Shown here: piece by piece, positions 46,108 to 55,817 of the stretch
Layout: every line of letters starts with the position of its first letter
Numbering within the stretch: position 1 is the stretch's first letter
Assembly (NCBI GenBank): GCA_038207625.1
Contig: JBBQZO010000021.1
Coordinates: forward strand, 1-64,000
Length of the DNA stretch: 64,000 nt
Source of the DNA: JBBQZO01 sp038207625
GTDB taxonomy: Bacteria > Pseudomonadota > Gammaproteobacteria > Burkholderiales > Burkholderiaceae_D
Direction: 5' to 3'
Notes under the pieces: generated by a model
The model's database searches: none
What the model saw: the letters and a program-made list of their open reading frames with translations, nothing else
Told to the model about the DNA's origin: nothing
Translations under genes and position numbers: made by a program

Positions 46108-49100
46108 ATGAAAACTAAAACGAGCATGGCGATCAAGCTGTTGGTGGGACTGATGGCGCTGGCCGGCCTGGCACGGGTAATCGCAGCGGTGAAGTTCGAT
46201 CCCGGTTTACAACCAATTGGCTACGTCGGTCAGCCGGTCGCCTCGAGCAGCAATGTCAGCGATGGCAATGCATCGATGTACTCGATCGACTACAGCTCGA
46301 AGACCTGGACGGGCAATATGCACTCGTTCAGTATCAGCAACAAGGGCGTGATCGGCGCTACCGATGCCTGGACCGCCGGGACCGGCGGGATTGCCGGTCA
46401 GATCGATCTGCAAAGCGCGGCGGACACGCGTACCATCGTCACGTGGAACGGCAGCAAAGGCGTGCCGTTTCGTTGGGCCAGTTTGACCACAGGGACAGGC
46501 AGTCAGCAGGCGGCGCTCGATCCGGTTGCCGCCGCGGCCGCTGGGAACAGCTCGACGATGCTCGATTTCATCCGCGGCAGCAAAGCCAACGAGGGCACTG
46601 CGGCGGGCCAGTTCCGCGTGCGCGCCTCTCGTTTGGGCGACATCATTCACTCGACCCCGGTCTACCTCACCGATGGCACCAACAAGACGGTGTTTGTCGG
46701 CGCCAACGACGGCATGTTGCATGCTATTAATGCCGTCGACGGTAGCGAGCGGTTTGCCTACATCCCGTCGAGCCTGATTCCGAAATTGCCGAAGCTGGCC
46801 AACCAGACCTATTTGCACCAGTATTTTGTCGACGGACGCATGGACGTCAAGACGTTTGGGACCAAGACGATTCTGGTGGGCGCGCTCGGTGCCGGCGGCG
46901 GCGGGCTGTACGGCCTGGACGTGACGAGTGCCGTTCCCACCGGCGCCGATAGCACGGCCAGGGAGACCAATGCGGCCGCCAAGGTATTGTGGGAAATCAC
47001 GCGCGACAGCGCTGGCTTCGCCGAACTCGGTGATACTTACTCCACGCCGGCACTGGTCAAACTGCCCAGCGGACGTTCGGCGCTGGTGGTGGGCAACGGC
47101 TACAACAACACCGGCAACGGACACGCGGTGTTGTATCTGATCGATGCCCTCGACGGCTCCTTGATCAAGGCCATCGACACCAATGTCGGCGACAGCACGG
47201 GCAAACCAAACGGCTTGTCATCGCCAAGCCTGTGGGACAGCGACCATGACGGCGTGAAAGACACCGCCTATGCGGGCGATATCGACGGCAACCTGTGGAA
47301 GTTCAACCTGACGGACTTCAGCTTCACCAAGCTGTATACCAATACCGACGCCTCGCCGGCGATCACGATGGCGCCGGTGCTGGGCCAGTTCCCCACGCTG
47401 GGCGTGGGCAAGGGTGGTGGTGTGATGGTTGCGTTCGTCACCGGGCGCATGCTCAACACGGCCGATACCACCGACACGTCGGACCATTATGCCTACGGCG
47501 TGTGGGATGGCGCCCCATCGGCAAATGACACCATGCTGGTGCAGACGCTGACGGAGAAAAATTTCCCGGTCGACGCCAGTACCAACGTGCGGGTGCGCAT
47601 TTCGGACAGCAATTCGCCTGACTGGACGCCCGGCATAGGCCACAACAAGGGGTGGAAGACCAAGCTGCCCATCGGTGGCGAGCGCGTCGTCGGGGATGGT
47701 GCGTTCGTGACCAACGTGGGCATGTTTCAGTTCTTCAGTACCAATCCGACGATCTCCCCGACGGCCGATCTTCCCGGCGAAAACTGGTGGATGCAGATCG
47801 ATATGCTGACCGGCGGCGCGGCCGACGCGCCCCAGTTCGACCTCGACGGCAACTTCAGCTTCGATAGCGCTGACCAGGTCGACGGCCAGAATCCGGTCGG
47901 GCGCTTCATGGGTGGCGGGGTACGCTCGCAATTGATCGCGATGTCGGCCAATGGTGTCGATGTTTATCAGTCGAACTACGACCAGAACGGTGCGCCAAAG
48001 GTGACTGCCGGTACGCCAACGACGACGACACCGCCCATTAGCGACGGATCGGTGACAACGGGTGACCGTGGCGTCTCCGGTGGTCACTTCGATACCGATA
48101 TTTTCTGCTTTCCCGGGATTTACACGACCAATTGCAAGACCGGCACAAATCGTAGCGGCTACGGCAACGAAGGCGTGGGTAACTACCTGACCCTCACCGA
48201 TACCAGTTCGGGCATCACCAAGGGCATGAACATCATTCACGTGCATGAATACGATGACATCTACGACGTGGTCGGCCAAGACATGCTCGCGCCTAGCCAG
48301 GATGCACAACGCCTGAGCCGGGTGCAGTTTGGCACAGGGCCGGTTGCCACGGATAATTATGCCCCGGACACGCCAACCCTGGTAAGTAACGAGTTGCTGG
48401 CACCATCTTCGGTCGTTACCTCGACCACGACGGTGGCGCGTACGGAGACGTTTAAACCGTCCAGTTCTTACAACGCCTCGTATGGTGCGACCACTGTCAA
48501 TAGCGGCTATCCGAAAACCACTACCACGACAACCAGCACCGTGGTGACTACGCTGTCGACGTACACGACAACCGTCACGAAGGTGGTGCCGAGCGCATAC
48601 ACCTCGGCGAGAAGTCATGGCTACACCACCTATAAGTGGACCGATACCGTCACCATCAATACCTGGCCGACGACGCTCACGCACGTGGTGACGACGCCGA
48701 TTCTGAATTTCAAGGTGCTGGTTGCCAATCAGGCCTATTCGCCGGCGGTGACGCTCACCATCGGCGACAGCCCCGCCGCGCACTCCTACAATGTCCTGAC
48801 CACGGCCGGGCTCACGGTCGGCTTATTGCCCACCTATACGATGGTGTCGATCAAGGCCCTGAAATCGGAAATGCCGATCGATGCGTTCAACCTGAAGGAC
48901 TGGGGAACGGGGATCCGGCGTGCCGGCTTGCATCCGACCACGCCCGACTGCGTCGGTATCGGTTATACCGCTGGCCTGGCGCCGGCGGCGGGACCGCTCG
49001 GTGAATGGCGTAACGGCGCGCTCACCGTACAAGTGGTCGACGCGTCGGTCACCGACAGCGATATCCAATTGAACGTGGCCGGCCACCCTGAGCTGGGCTA

Positions 49101-49599
49101 TCGCCTCACTGACGCCAGTTTCCGCTCCAAGGTGGTCGCTGAATTTGCGATCTACTGGCATCACCCGAATCACCTGTGCATGGGTGATACGGGCTGGAAA
49201 CCCGATCCGACCCAGGATGCGACCAAGCCGACGGCCACGGCCGGCGTGAAGGCCGCAGGCTCCTCTGATCCGACCGGTTTCATATTTGCAGCTGGCACCG
49301 GCGGCACCTATTCCGGCCCGACGCTGACGGAAGGAACTGTGGTCACGCCAGTGCTTAACGGTGACGGCACGACGACGACGACGACAGTGGTCACGGTGAA
49401 GAACTCGGATGGCAGTTATACCGTCACCACCAGCCATACAATTACCACGCCAGGCACGGCAGGCGGCGAGGGCAGTTCGACGAGCGGTATCGGCGCCATC
49501 GTTACCGGCGGTATTGTCGGCGGGACCTGCTTCAAGTGCGGGGTCCCTTCGCTCGCCGCGCCGCTCGGACGTATCACCTGGCGTGAGGTGCAACCGTGA
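46108..49599 (+). CDS. pilY1: PilY1-type pilus tip protein with rearranged domains
   Basis: A 1163-residue secreted protein that caps type IV pili and mediates adhesion or calcium-dependent retraction control. Signal peptide at 1-27. The PilY1 C-terminal beta-propeller lies at about 45-640, including the calcium site DSDHDGVKDTAYAGDIDG near residue 377. The vWA-like adhesin part normally found before the propeller is absent. Instead there is a ~520-residue C-terminal extension with a Thr/Ser-rich linker (about 765-840), a folded-looking segment (about 860-1020) and a second Thr-rich region. Start at ATG 46108 (AGGAG 7 nt upstream) rather than 46102. Confidence 0.9.
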   Translation: MKTKTSMAIKLLVGLMALAGLARVIAAVKFDPGLQPIGYVGQPVASSSNVSDGNASMYSIDYSSKTWTGNMHSFSISNKGVIGATDAWTAGTGGIAGQIDLQSAADTRTIVTWNGSKGVPFRWASLTTGTGSQQAALDPVAAAAAGNSSTMLDFIRGSKANEGTAAGQFRVRASRLGDIIHSTPVYLTDGTNKTVFVGANDGMLHAINAVDGSERFAYIPSSLIPKLPKLANQTYLHQYFVDGRMDVKTFGTKTILVGALGAGGGGLYGLDVTSAVPTGADSTARETNAAAKVLWEITRDSAGFAELGDTYSTPALVKLPSGRSALVVGNGYNNTGNGHAVLYLIDALDGSLIKAIDTNVGDSTGKPNGLSSPSLWDSDHDGVKDTAYAGDIDGNLWKFNLTDFSFTKLYTNTDASPAITMAPVLGQFPTLGVGKGGGVMVAFVTGRMLNTADTTDTSDHYAYGVWDGAPSANDTMLVQTLTEKNFPVDASTNVRVRISDSNSPDWTPGIGHNKGWKTKLPIGGERVVGDGAFVTNVGMFQFFSTNPTISPTADLPGENWWMQIDMLTGGAADAPQFDLDGNFSFDSADQVDGQNPVGRFMGGGVRSQLIAMSANGVDVYQSNYDQNGAPKVTAGTPTTTTPPISDGSVTTGDRGVSGGHFDTDIFCFPGIYTTNCKTGTNRSGYGNEGVGNYLTLTDTSSGITKGMNIIHVHEYDDIYDVVGQDMLAPSQDAQRLSRVQFGTGPVATDNYAPDTPTLVSNELLAPSSVVTSTTTVARTETFKPSSSYNASYGATTVNSGYPKTTTTTTSTVVTTLSTYTTTVTKVVPSAYTSARSHGYTTYKWTDTVTINTWPTTLTHVVTTPILNFKVLVANQAYSPAVTLTIGDSPAAHSYNVLTTAGLTVGLLPTYTMVSIKALKSEMPIDAFNLKDWGTGIRRAGLHPTTPDCVGIGYTAGLAPAAGPLGEWRNGALTVQVVDASVTDSDIQLNVAGHPELGYRLTDASFRSKVVAEFAIYWHHPNHLCMGDTGWKPDPTQDATKPTATAGVKAAGSSDPTGFIFAAGTGGTYSGPTLTEGTVVTPVLNGDGTTTTTTVVTVKNSDGSYTVTTSHTITTPGTAGGEGSSTSGIGAIVTGGIVGGTCFKCGVPSLAAPLGRITWREVQP

Positions 49600-50015
49600 T
49601 GCCGGTTTCGCGCAGAGGCGGGCGTGGCTTCACGCTCGTCGAGATGATGGTCGTGATAGCGATTGTGGCGATCCTGACGGCGGTCGCGCTGCCATCCTAC
49701 AACAAGCACTTGCAGCGCTCGGCCCGCGTCAATGCGGAAGCGATTCTGACCCAGAGCACGCAGTTGATGGAGCGTTACTACACGGCCAACAATACCTACC
49801 TTGGAGGGCCACTGATGTCTGCCGTGTCGCCAATCGGGGCGACCGGCACGGCTGTCAAATACAACATTTCTTTCGTAGCGCCCCCGACCGCGACCGCGTA
49901 CACCGTGCAGGCGGTGCCGTTTAGCAGCCAGGCAAGCGACGCCTGCGCCACCCTGACGCTGTCTGGCACAGGCGCGCAAACGCCGGCACCGACGACGTCG
50001 CTGACCTGCTGGTAG
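49599..50015 (+). CDS. pilE: type IV pilin PilE
   Basis: A 138-residue PilE-type pilin: leader, cleavage motif G/FTLVE, helix MMVVIAIVAILTAVALP, and a C-terminal disulfide pair (DACATL ... LTCW). ATG at 49599 shares one base with the pilY1 stop. Last gene of the minor-pilin operon. Confidence 0.92.
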   Translation: MPVSRRGGRGFTLVEMMVVIAIVAILTAVALPSYNKHLQRSARVNAEAILTQSTQLMERYYTANNTYLGGPLMSAVSPIGATGTAVKYNISFVAPPTATAYTVQAVPFSSQASDACATLTLSGTGAQTPAPTTSLTCW

Positions 50016-50138
50016 CGACTGCGAAGCAGGTGAAGCGGCTGTGCCGACGCGCGAGCGTTGGTGCAGCCGGTTTCAAATCAGTTCACACAGCGGCGCCAAG
50101 AATCGGTAAAATCGAGGGTTTTTTGACAGGGCCATTTG

Positions 50139-51800
50139 ATGGGCTCCAATATGGCCAACGATACCGACATTTCCGCTTCAAGCGACACCCCCACCACCAA
50201 GCCGGCTGCCGTGATCGCGCGCGAAGTGGCGCGCCGCCGCACCTTTGGCATCATCTCCCACCCCGATGCGGGCAAGACCACGCTCACTGAAAAACTGCTG
50301 CTGTTTTCCGGCGCGATTCAGTTAGCCGGCACCGTCAAGGCCAGAAAGAGCGGGCGTCACGCCACCTCTGACTGGATGGAAATCGAGAAACAGCGCGGCA
50401 TTTCCGTGGCCAGTTCGGTGATGCAGTTCGAACACCGCGACCATGTGATCAACCTGCTCGACACGCCGGGCCACCAGGACTTCTCGGAAGACACCTACCG
50501 GGTGCTGACGGCGGTCGACTCGGCCCTGATGGTGATCGACGCGGCCAAGGGCGTGGAAACCCAGACGATCAAGCTGCTGGCCGTGTGCCGCATGCGCAAT
50601 ACGCCGATCGTCACCTTCATGAACAAGATGGACCGCGAAACGCGCGATCCGCTCGACCTGCTCGACGAGCTTGAGTCGGTGCTGAAGATCGAGTGCGCGC
50701 CGGTGACCTGGCCGATCGGCATGGGCAAGAACTTTCGCGGCGTGTATCACCTGCTGCGCGACGAGATCATGCTGTTTGCCGCCGGCAGCGAAAAGGCCGA
50801 CCAGAGCTTCGAAGTCATCAAGGGCATCAACAATCCGCGCCTGGTCGAGATGTTCCCGCTGGAGATGGATCAGCTGAAGATGGAAGTGGAGTTGGTGCAT
50901 GGCGCCTCCCACCCGTTCGACCTGGAGCGCTTCCTGTCGGGCGTGCAGACGCCGGTATTCTTCGGTTCGGCGATCAACAACTTTGGCGTGCGCGAGATTC
51001 TGTCGGCGCTGGTCGACTGGGCGCCGGCGCCGCGCGAGCGCGACGCCACGGTGCGTGTGGTGCAGCCGTCCGAGCAACCGTTTTCCGGCTTCGTGTTCAA
51101 GATCCAGGCGAATATGGACCCGGCGCACCGCGACCGCATCGCGTTCTTGCGCGTGTGCTCGGGGCGCTTCGAACGCGGCATGAAAATCAAGCATCTGCGT
51201 CTGGGTCGCGAGATCAAGGTGTCGTCGGTGGTGACCTTCATGGCCTCGTCGCGTGAGCAGGTCGAGGAAGCCTACGCGGGCGACATCATCGGTTTGCCCA
51301 ACCACGGCAACATGCAGATCGGCGACAGCTTTTCCGAGGGCGAGTTGCTGCAATTTACCGGTATCCCGTACTTTGCGCCGGACTTCTTCCGCTCGGTGCG
51401 CATTCGCAACCCGTTGAAGATCAAGCAGCTGCACAAGGGCTTGCAGCAGCTGGGCGAGGAGGGTGCGGTGCAGGTGTTCAAGCCCGTGCAGGGCGCCGAG
51501 CTGGTGTTGGGTGCGGTCGGGGTGCTGCAGTTCGAGGTGGTGGCCAGCCGTCTGCTCAACGAGTATGGTGTGGACGCGGTGTTCGAAGGCACCAGCATCA
51601 GCAGCGCACGCTGGATCAGTGGCGACGACAAGCGCGTGCTGGCCGACTTTGAAGCGGCACTGGGTCACAACGTGGCCTACGACGCGGCCGGCAACATGGC
51701 CTATCTGGCCACCTCGGGCGTGAACTTGCGTCTGACCGAAGAGCGCTGGCCCAAGCTGAAGTTCCACGCCACGCGCGAACACGCGGCCAAACTCGGCTAA
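50139..51800 (+). CDS. prfC: peptide chain release factor 3
   Basis: GTPase (553 residues) that recycles RF1/RF2 from the ribosome. G1 SHPDAGKTT, G3 DTPGH and G4 NKMD are present, followed by EF-G-like domains 2 and 3 to the full family length. Start ATG at 50139 with AGGG upstream; ATG at 50151 possible. Confidence 0.97.
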   Translation: MGSNMANDTDISASSDTPTTKPAAVIAREVARRRTFGIISHPDAGKTTLTEKLLLFSGAIQLAGTVKARKSGRHATSDWMEIEKQRGISVASSVMQFEHRDHVINLLDTPGHQDFSEDTYRVLTAVDSALMVIDAAKGVETQTIKLLAVCRMRNTPIVTFMNKMDRETRDPLDLLDELESVLKIECAPVTWPIGMGKNFRGVYHLLRDEIMLFAAGSEKADQSFEVIKGINNPRLVEMFPLEMDQLKMEVELVHGASHPFDLERFLSGVQTPVFFGSAINNFGVREILSALVDWAPAPRERDATVRVVQPSEQPFSGFVFKIQANMDPAHRDRIAFLRVCSGRFERGMKIKHLRLGREIKVSSVVTFMASSREQVEEAYAGDIIGLPNHGNMQIGDSFSEGELLQFTGIPYFAPDFFRSVRIRNPLKIKQLHKGLQQLGEEGAVQVFKPVQGAELVLGAVGVLQFEVVASRLLNEYGVDAVFEGTSISSARWISGDDKRVLADFEAALGHNVAYDAAGNMAYLATSGVNLRLTEERWPKLKFHATREHAAKLG

Positions 51801-51844
51801 GCGTCGGTCGATTGCGCGCCACGTGTTGGTGGTGCGCGCCAACA

Positions 51845-51876
51845 AAAAAAGGACAGCTTTGCAGCTGTCCTTTTTT
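51845..51876 (+). terminator. terminator of prfC
   Basis: Stem AAAAAAGGACAGCT/AGCTGTCCTTTTTT with a TTGC loop; symmetric A and T runs make it potentially bidirectional. Confidence 0.9.
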
Positions 51877-51961
51877 CATTGGGTTTCAATGAACAAAGCG
51901 CCTGCGCGCCAATGAAAACGCCGCCAGCGCGCCAATCAAGGAAAGTCGCTGCGCAGACATG

Positions 51962-51996
51962 AAAAAAGCCCGGACAGCGTCAGCTATCCGGGCTTT
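51962..51996 (-). terminator. terminator of tRNA-Arg copy 1
   Basis: Read on the minus strand: AAAGCCCGGA pairs with TCCGGGCTTT around a 12-nt loop and ends in six T. It lies 19 nt after the tRNA 3' end. Confidence 0.85.
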
Positions 51997-52014
51997 GATC
52001 GTGCTACTTAATTC

Positions 52015-52091
52015 TGGTGCGGCTGGCAGGAATTGAACCCACGACCCCTTGGTTCGTAGCCAAGTACTCTATCCAACTGAGCTACAGCCGC
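52015..52091 (-). tRNA. tRNA-Arg (ACG), copy 1
   Basis: 77-nt cloverleaf with encoded CCA, acceptor GCGGCTG/CAGCCGC, anticodon loop CTACGAA giving ACG (52055-52057 on the plus strand as CGT). Confidence 0.95.
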
Positions 52092-52152
52092 GATGCAAGT
52101 TTTGTTGCTCTCGTACTGCTTGAGAATCAGGGCTTGCCCCCGAAGAAGCGAG

Positions 52153-52181
52153 ATTATAGGGCCAGCGCGCGCGCTTGTCCA
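52153..52181 (-). promoter_or_regulatory. sigma-70 promoter of tRNA-Arg copy 1
   Basis: TGGACA (52181-52176), 17-nt spacer, TATAAT (52158-52153). The leader to the tRNA is about 60 nt. Confidence 0.85.
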
Positions 52182-52363
52182 GTGCGAATAGACGGCCGGC
52201 AGGGGAGGCGCCATGCCAGCCTGTCGGGCCGGCCTGAAAGTGCCTGTTCCGCGCGCGCGGCGGCCATCATCGAAGGTGCGCACGACGCGTGCTGGTCGGG
52301 CTGTGCGAGCAACTGTGCGCAGCGCGGCGCGAACGGCTGTGCGAAGCACGCGCGGATGACCCA
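52182..52363. other. spacer between the two tRNA-Arg units, no gene seen
   Basis: Unrelated GC-rich sequence between the promoter of copy 1 and the terminator of copy 2. No coding frame with a ribosome site or recognisable product. Confidence 0.5.
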
Positions 52364-52403
52364 AAACAAAAGGACCTGAGTAGCGCGTCGCTATCAGGTC
52401 CTT
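52364..52403 (-). terminator. terminator of tRNA-Arg copy 2
   Basis: AAGGACCTGA and TCAGGTCCTT pair around a nested GTAGCG/TCGCTA-like stem; on the minus strand it ends in TTTTGTTTT. Confidence 0.85.
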
Positions 52404-52421
52404 ATGGTCAAACACGAATTT

Positions 52422-52498
52422 TGGTGCGGCTGGCAGGAATTGAACCCACGACCCCTTGGTTCGTAGCCAAGTACTCTATCCAACTGAGCTACAGCCGC
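52422..52498 (-). tRNA. tRNA-Arg (ACG), copy 2
   Basis: Identical in sequence to copy 1 over the tRNA. About 70 bp of upstream leader and promoter are also nearly the same, showing duplication of the whole transcription unit. Confidence 0.95.
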
Positions 52499-52559
52499 GA
52501 TGCAAGTTTTGCTACTCTCTGACTGCTTGAGCGTCGGGGCTTGCCCCCGAAGAAGCGAG

Positions 52560-52588
52560 ATTATAGGGGCAGGACGTCAGCTTGTCCA
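52560..52588 (-). promoter_or_regulatory. sigma-70 promoter of tRNA-Arg copy 2
   Basis: TGGACA (52588-52583), 17-nt spacer, TATAAT (52565-52560), the same boxes as copy 1 with a different spacer. Confidence 0.85.
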
Positions 52589-52711
52589 GTCTGGCGGGCC
52601 AGTAAATGCGCGCAGCAGCACGCAGGTCCATGTTGTCATTGGCTTTTCACGCGAAAATGGCCGATAGTGCGAGGGTGGCAGCCGCCGGCTGCCCATCGCT
52701 GAAAGCTGTCG

Positions 52712-53857
52712 ATGCCGATCATTACCTGTGTCGAAGACTTGCGCGTGCTGGCAAAGCGGCGCGTGCCGCGCATGTTCTACGATTATGCCGACGCCGGCTC
52801 GTGGACTGAGTCGACCTACCGCGCCAACAGCGACGACTTCGCGAAAATCAAATTCCGCCAGCGTGTGGCGGTCAATCTGGAAAACCGCAGCACCGCCTCG
52901 ACGATGGTCGGGCAGCCGGTGGCGATGCCGGTAGCGCTGGCACCGACCGGCTTGACCGGCATGCAGCACGCCGATGGCGAGATCCTGGCCGCGCGCGCGG
53001 CCGAGCGCTTCGGCGTGCCGTTCACGCTCTCGACGATGAGCATCTGCTCGATCGAGGACGTGGCCGCGCACACCACCAAGCCGTTCTGGTTCCAGCTGTA
53101 CGTGATGAAGGACCGCGATTTCATCAACCGCCTGATCGACCGCGCCAAGGCAGCCAACTGTTCGGCGCTGGTACTGACGCTCGATTTGCAGGTGCTGGGC
53201 CAGCGCCACAAGGACCTCAAGAATGGCATGTCGGCGCCGCCCAAGCTGACGCTGGCAAACTTGCTCAACATGATGAGCAAGCCGCGCTGGTGCGTTGGCA
53301 TGCTGGGCACGCGCCGGCACGGCTTTGGCAATATCGTCGGGCACGCTGCCAGTGTGTCGGACATGTCCTCGCTGTCGGCCTGGACGGCGCAGCAGTTCGA
53401 TCCGGCGCTGTCCTGGGCCGATGTGGCGTGGATCAAGCAGCGCTGGGGCGGCAAGCTGATCATCAAGGGCATCATGGACGCCGAGGATGCGCGCCTGGCG
53501 GTCGATAGTGGCGCCGACGCGCTGATCGTGTCCAACCACGGCGGGCGCCAGTTGGACGGCGCCAGCTCCAGCATCGCCATGCTGCCGTCCATCGTCGAGG
53601 CGGTGGGCCGGCAAATCGAAGTGCATATGGACGGCGGCATCCGCAGCGGCCAGGATGTGATCCGCGCGTTGGCTCTGGGCGCCAAAGGGGTCTACATCGG
53701 CCGGCCGTTTCTGTACGGACTGGGCGCGCTGGGCGAGCAGGGCGTCACGCGCTGCCTGGAAATCATTCGCAACGAGCTTGACCTGACGATGGCCTTTTGC
53801 GGCCTGCGCGACGTGCGGCAGGTCGACCGGGCGATCCTGCTGCCCGGCAGTTTCTGA
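52712..53857 (+). CDS. FMN-dependent alpha-hydroxy acid dehydrogenase (LldD-like)
   Basis: A 381-residue TIM-barrel flavoenzyme oxidising a 2-hydroxyacid, most likely L-lactate, to the keto acid. FMN and active-site segments: FYDYADAGSWTE (24-35), APTGLTGM, LTLDLQVLGQRHKD, the catalytic His/Arg in SNHGGRQLDG and DGGIRSGQDV. Start ATG at 52712. Its stop directly abuts the stop of the convergent D-2-hydroxyacid dehydrogenase gene (0 bp apart). Glycolate or mandelate as substrate cannot be excluded. Confidence 0.9.
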   Translation: MPIITCVEDLRVLAKRRVPRMFYDYADAGSWTESTYRANSDDFAKIKFRQRVAVNLENRSTASTMVGQPVAMPVALAPTGLTGMQHADGEILAARAAERFGVPFTLSTMSICSIEDVAAHTTKPFWFQLYVMKDRDFINRLIDRAKAANCSALVLTLDLQVLGQRHKDLKNGMSAPPKLTLANLLNMMSKPRWCVGMLGTRRHGFGNIVGHAASVSDMSSLSAWTAQQFDPALSWADVAWIKQRWGGKLIIKGIMDAEDARLAVDSGADALIVSNHGGRQLDGASSSIAMLPSIVEAVGRQIEVHMDGGIRSGQDVIRALALGAKGVYIGRPFLYGLGALGEQGVTRCLEIIRNELDLTMAFCGLRDVRQVDRAILLPGSF

Positions 53858-54817
53858 CTAGTCGACGACGTTGGTGGGCGCGCCGGCCACGAAGGCATCT
53901 ATATTGGCCAACAACATGTCGGCCAGCGTCTGCATCGCTTGCGTGCTGGCCCAGGCCACATGCGGCGTGAGGATGAAGTTGGGCAGGCGTAGCTGCAACA
54001 GCGGATTATCGGCCGACGGCGGCTCGGCACTGAGCACATCGAAGCCGGCGCCGGCGATCACGCCGGTGCTCAGCGCGTGCGCCAGCGCGGCCTCGTCGAC
54101 CAGTCCGCCACGGGCGGTATTGATCAGCAGAGCCGAGCGCTTCATGCTGGCCAGTTCGTTTGCGCCTATCATGTGACGGGTGGCGTCGCTCAGCGGCAGA
54201 TGCAGGCTGACCACGTCGGCGCTACGCAGCAGCTCGGGCAGCGTCAAGACCGTCACGCCCGGGTCGGCCATGCGCGGCGAGCGCGTGGCCACGCACACTT
54301 GCATGCCGAACGCCCGGCCTAGCGTGGCGACCGCCTTGCCCAGCGCGCCGTAGCCGACGATGCCCAGTCGGCTGCCGGCCAGGTCGCCTATAGGATGGTC
54401 GAGCAGGCAGAAACGGCTCGACGCCTGCCAGCGCCCCGCATCGACGTCGGCGCAGTAGGCGCGCAGATTGCGCCGCAGTGCCAGCATCAGCGTGAAGCAG
54501 TGTTCCGGCACTGAGGCCACCGAGTAGTTGCGGATGTTGGCCACCAGAATGCCGCGCGCACGCGCCGCCGCCAGGTCGATATGGTCGGTGCCGGTGGCGG
54601 CCACGGCGATCATCTTCAGATGTGGCAGCTGGGCCAGCTCCTGCGCGCGCAGCGCCACCTTGTTGGTGATCGCGATGGTGGCGCCGCGCAGGCGCTCGAC
54701 CGTGTCAACCGGGTCGGTGGCCGGGTAGTCGGTCCAGCGGTGCGCGAAGGCGGGCGCGCGCAAGGTGGCGACGACGCTGTCGCGGTCGAGAAAAACGATG
54801 TGCTGCGCTGCTGGCAT
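53858..54817 (-). CDS. D-2-hydroxyacid dehydrogenase (NAD-dependent)
   Basis: A 319-residue enzyme of the glycerate/D-lactate dehydrogenase family. NAD motif GIVGYGALG near 155, Arg in NTARGGLVDE, Glu in the AEPP region and the catalytic His in LTPHVAWAS. Reduces a 2-keto acid (hydroxypyruvate, glyoxylate or pyruvate). It follows the LysR gene with a 1-nt gap, so they form one transcript. Confidence 0.92.
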   Translation of the reverse strand: MPAAQHIVFLDRDSVVATLRAPAFAHRWTDYPATDPVDTVERLRGATIAITNKVALRAQELAQLPHLKMIAVAATGTDHIDLAAARARGILVANIRNYSVASVPEHCFTLMLALRRNLRAYCADVDAGRWQASSRFCLLDHPIGDLAGSRLGIVGYGALGKAVATLGRAFGMQVCVATRSPRMADPGVTVLTLPELLRSADVVSLHLPLSDATRHMIGANELASMKRSALLINTARGGLVDEAALAHALSTGVIAGAGFDVLSAEPPSADNPLLQLRLPNFILTPHVAWASTQAMQTLADMLLANIDAFVAGAPTNVVD

Positions 54818-54818
54818 G

Positions 54819-55766
54819 TCAGGCTTTCGTGATGGCTGGCGCCGGCAGGACCGGCAGTGTGGACTGGAAACCCGGATGATTGGCGAACAACTCGGCAACC
54901 CATTCGACGAATACGCGCACCTTGGCCGACAGGTGGCGGTTTTGCGGATACACGACATGCATCGGCAGCGGGTCGCTCAGCCAGCCTTCCAGCAGCGGCA
55001 CCATCAGGCCGCCAGCGACCAGGGGAGCGAGTGCAAAGCTGGACATCTGCACGATGCCGATACCGGCCAGCCCCGCTGTCAGGTAGGCGGTCGAATCGTT
55101 CACGGCCAGGCTGGCGGGAACGGCGATCTGAATGCGTTCGCCGTCGCGCGAATAATCCCAGTCGTAGGTCTTGCCGGTTTTGGATGAAAAATAGTTGATG
55201 CAGCGATGCGCAGATAGTTCGTTCGGATGACTCGGTCGCCCGTGCTTGTCGATATAGCCGGGCGTGGCGCAGGTGGTGAAATGCAAAATGCCGATGCGGC
55301 GCGCGATCAGGCTCGAATCGGCCAGTGTACCGCCGCGGATGGCGCAGTCGACGCCTTCCTCGATCAGGTCGATCGGGCGGTCGCTGCAACCGAGTTCAAG
55401 CAAGATGTCCGGATAACGCTCGAAAAACAGCGGCAGCGCGGGGATGATCACATCGTTGGCGATGCTGGTGCCGGCGTCCACCCGCAGCCGTCCGCTGGGA
55501 TTGGCGCGGTTGCGCGAGAGCGATTCCTCGGCCTCGCGCACGTCGGCCAGAATGCGCAGGCAGCGCTCGTAATAGGCCACGCCATCGGACGTAACGCTGA
55601 CCTGGCGGGTGGTACGGTGCAGCAGTTTCACGTTCAGTTCTTGCTCAAGCGCTTGTACCAGCGTCGACACCGTCGCCTTGGGCAGCTGCATATTGTCGGC
55701 CGCGCGCGTGAAGCCACCAGCATCGACGACCTGCACAAACACCTCCATTGCCTGCAATTTATTCAT
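54819..55766 (-). CDS. LysR family transcriptional regulator
   Basis: A 315-residue LTTR: winged helix-turn-helix at 1-60 (MEVFVQVVDAGGFTRAADNM) and a substrate-binding domain (about 90-300). Start ATG at 55766 follows GGAGG. It diverges from the small-protein/hydrolase/RND operon over 132 bp holding a LysR-type box, the same layout as CeoR or BpeT beside the ceoAB-opcM or bpeEF-oprC pumps. It probably regulates that pump and its own operon with the hydroxyacid dehydrogenase. Confidence 0.9.
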   Translation of the reverse strand: MNKLQAMEVFVQVVDAGGFTRAADNMQLPKATVSTLVQALEQELNVKLLHRTTRQVSVTSDGVAYYERCLRILADVREAEESLSRNRANPSGRLRVDAGTSIANDVIIPALPLFFERYPDILLELGCSDRPIDLIEEGVDCAIRGGTLADSSLIARRIGILHFTTCATPGYIDKHGRPSHPNELSAHRCINYFSSKTGKTYDWDYSRDGERIQIAVPASLAVNDSTAYLTAGLAGIGIVQMSSFALAPLVAGGLMVPLLEGWLSDPLPMHVVYPQNRHLSAKVRVFVEWVAELFANHPGFQSTLPVLPAPAITKA

Positions 55767-55777
55767 AAACCTCCACC

Positions 55778-55799
55778 ATTGTTCAGATTCCCGAACAAT
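55778..55799. promoter_or_regulatory. LysR-type operator
   Basis: Perfect 7-bp inverted repeat ATTGTTC-N8-GAACAAT containing a T-N11-A LysR box, 12 bp upstream of the lysR start in the divergent region. Confidence 0.7.
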
Positions 55800-55817
55800 C
55801 AATTCGACAATGCCGTA

